A stretch of 51,457 bases of DNA from Deltaproteobacteria bacterium RIFOXYA12_FULL_58_15. Lineage in GTDB: Bacteria > Myxococcota > XYA12-FULL-58-9. Where the stretch lies: positions 1-51,457 of the forward strand of contig MGST01000067.1 in NCBI GenBank assembly GCA_001798605.1. Direction: 5' to 3'. Position numbers and translations under genes: made by a program. Positions within the stretch are counted from its first letter, which is position 1. Every line of letters begins with the position of its first letter. The notes under the pieces were generated by a model. It was not told the origin of the DNA. It ran no database searches and saw only the letters and a program-made list of their open reading frames with translations. Positions 51,107 to 51,457 of this stretch are shown here, piece by piece.

Positions 51107-51457
51107 ATGGCAGATGAGTTGTTGCAGGCGTTGATCGCTGACTCCGTGCACAAGAGTATTGCGGTGAAACAGCAGCTCGTGCCACTCTATCCGGGCATTG
51201 CCCGCGCCGCCGCAGTCATGGTTGACACCTTCGAACGTGGCGGCAAAGCCATATTTTTTGGCAATGGCGGTAGCGCCGCAGATGCTCAGCACTTCGCCGC
51301 AGAGCTGGTGGGCAGATTCAGTTACGAACGCCCCCCGCTGCCGGCCTTGGCCCTGAGCACCAACACCTCTGCGGTGACTGCCGTCGCCAACGATCTGGGT
51401 TATGATCAGGTCTTCTCCCGCCTGTTGCGCGCTCACGCACGCGCCGGTGACGTGGTG
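51107..51457 (+). CDS. gmhA: Phosphoheptose isomerase (SIS domain), 3' end outside window
   Basis: An ATG at 51107 with GAGGAG upstream opens 117 codons that run to the window edge. The product carries the GmhA signature GGKAIFFGNGGSAADAQHFA with following AELVGRF, and LALSTNTSAVTAVANDLGYD, then VFSRLLRAHARAGDVV. The SIS-domain enzyme converts sedoheptulose-7-phosphate to D-glycero-D-manno-heptose-7-phosphate for LPS inner core or S-layer sugars. Length and the remaining C-terminus are beyond the window. A related SIS protein such as DiaA is less likely because of the AELVGRF motif. Confidence 0.88.
   Translation, partial: MADELLQALIADSVHKSIAVKQQLVPLYPGIARAAAVMVDTFERGGKAIFFGNGGSAADAQHFAAELVGRFSYERPPLPALALSTNTSAVTAVANDLGYDQVFSRLLRAHARAGDVV

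Overview
The window is GC-rich bacterial chromosome with dense coding. Gene content points to a deltaproteobacterial lineage, most likely Myxococcota. The clues are a Ser/Thr kinase with an HRDITPQN loop and PglI/AgmX-like C-terminal domains, FHA and FecR proteins, many lipoproteins carrying short Cys-rich 'C..DxxC...C' motifs, a choice-of-anchor/VWA protein, and a GldA/GldG-type ABC operon. Taxonomy is inferred from gene content only. The longest stretches without a gene (about 240-270 bases) hold decayed sequence or intergenic DNA with small repeats. No CRISPR array, intact insertion sequence, prophage or rRNA operon was seen.

Layout. 1-1013: 3' end of an HNH endonuclease gene and a decayed IS1380-like transposase fragment. 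1014-5637: a four-gene, mostly overlapping ABC operon (ATPase, permease, GldG-like auxiliary protein, DUF4340 protein). 5705-9801: an ATP-grasp ligase convergent with the operon orn / PIG-L deacetylase / PLP-dependent decarboxylase. 10006-13271: a small barrel-like lipoprotein facing the operon GDPD / HEYSH-type metalloprotease-like lipoprotein / exported barrel-like protein. 13537-18369: a 1120-aa ASH-repeat plus VWA protein, tail to tail with a DUF362 protein. 18450-30539: a long co-directional envelope and signalling run: coiled-coil protein, YkgJ-type Cys-cluster protein, barrel protein, FecR lipoprotein, Ser/Thr kinase, FHA protein, FecR/coiled-coil protein, chemoreceptor-like protein, TatA/B and TatC.

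30543-36448 (minus strand, read from dnaG): primase, sigma-70 rpoD, a CAT-anticodon tRNA, a coiled-coil zinc-ribbon protein, an RNase HI-like protein that lacks the first catalytic Asp, and the RNase P RNA. 36756-39929: a 1057-aa modular lipoprotein. 39962-45161: a tightly packed minus-strand Mla-type lipid transport operon (barrel-like protein, STAS-MlaE permease, MlaF ATPase, MlaD, PqiC-like lipoprotein). 45417-50221: a bacteriohemerythrin followed by a giant 1441-aa fusion of two BadF/HgdC-type activase modules with dehydratase-like regions. 50242-51457: a DUF502 membrane protein divergent from a truncated phosphoheptose isomerase gene.

No single unmistakable new system stands out. The parts that most deserve a second look are: the kinase with two tandem periplasmic PglI-like domains inside the FecR/FHA/chemoreceptor cluster; the tandem activase, which has all four predicted Fe-S ligands in one chain next to a hemerythrin; the Mla-type operon that carries its own candidate outer-membrane protein; the orn-linked ATP-grasp/decarboxylase/deacetylase group; and the RNase H with a D-to-V change at its first catalytic position.
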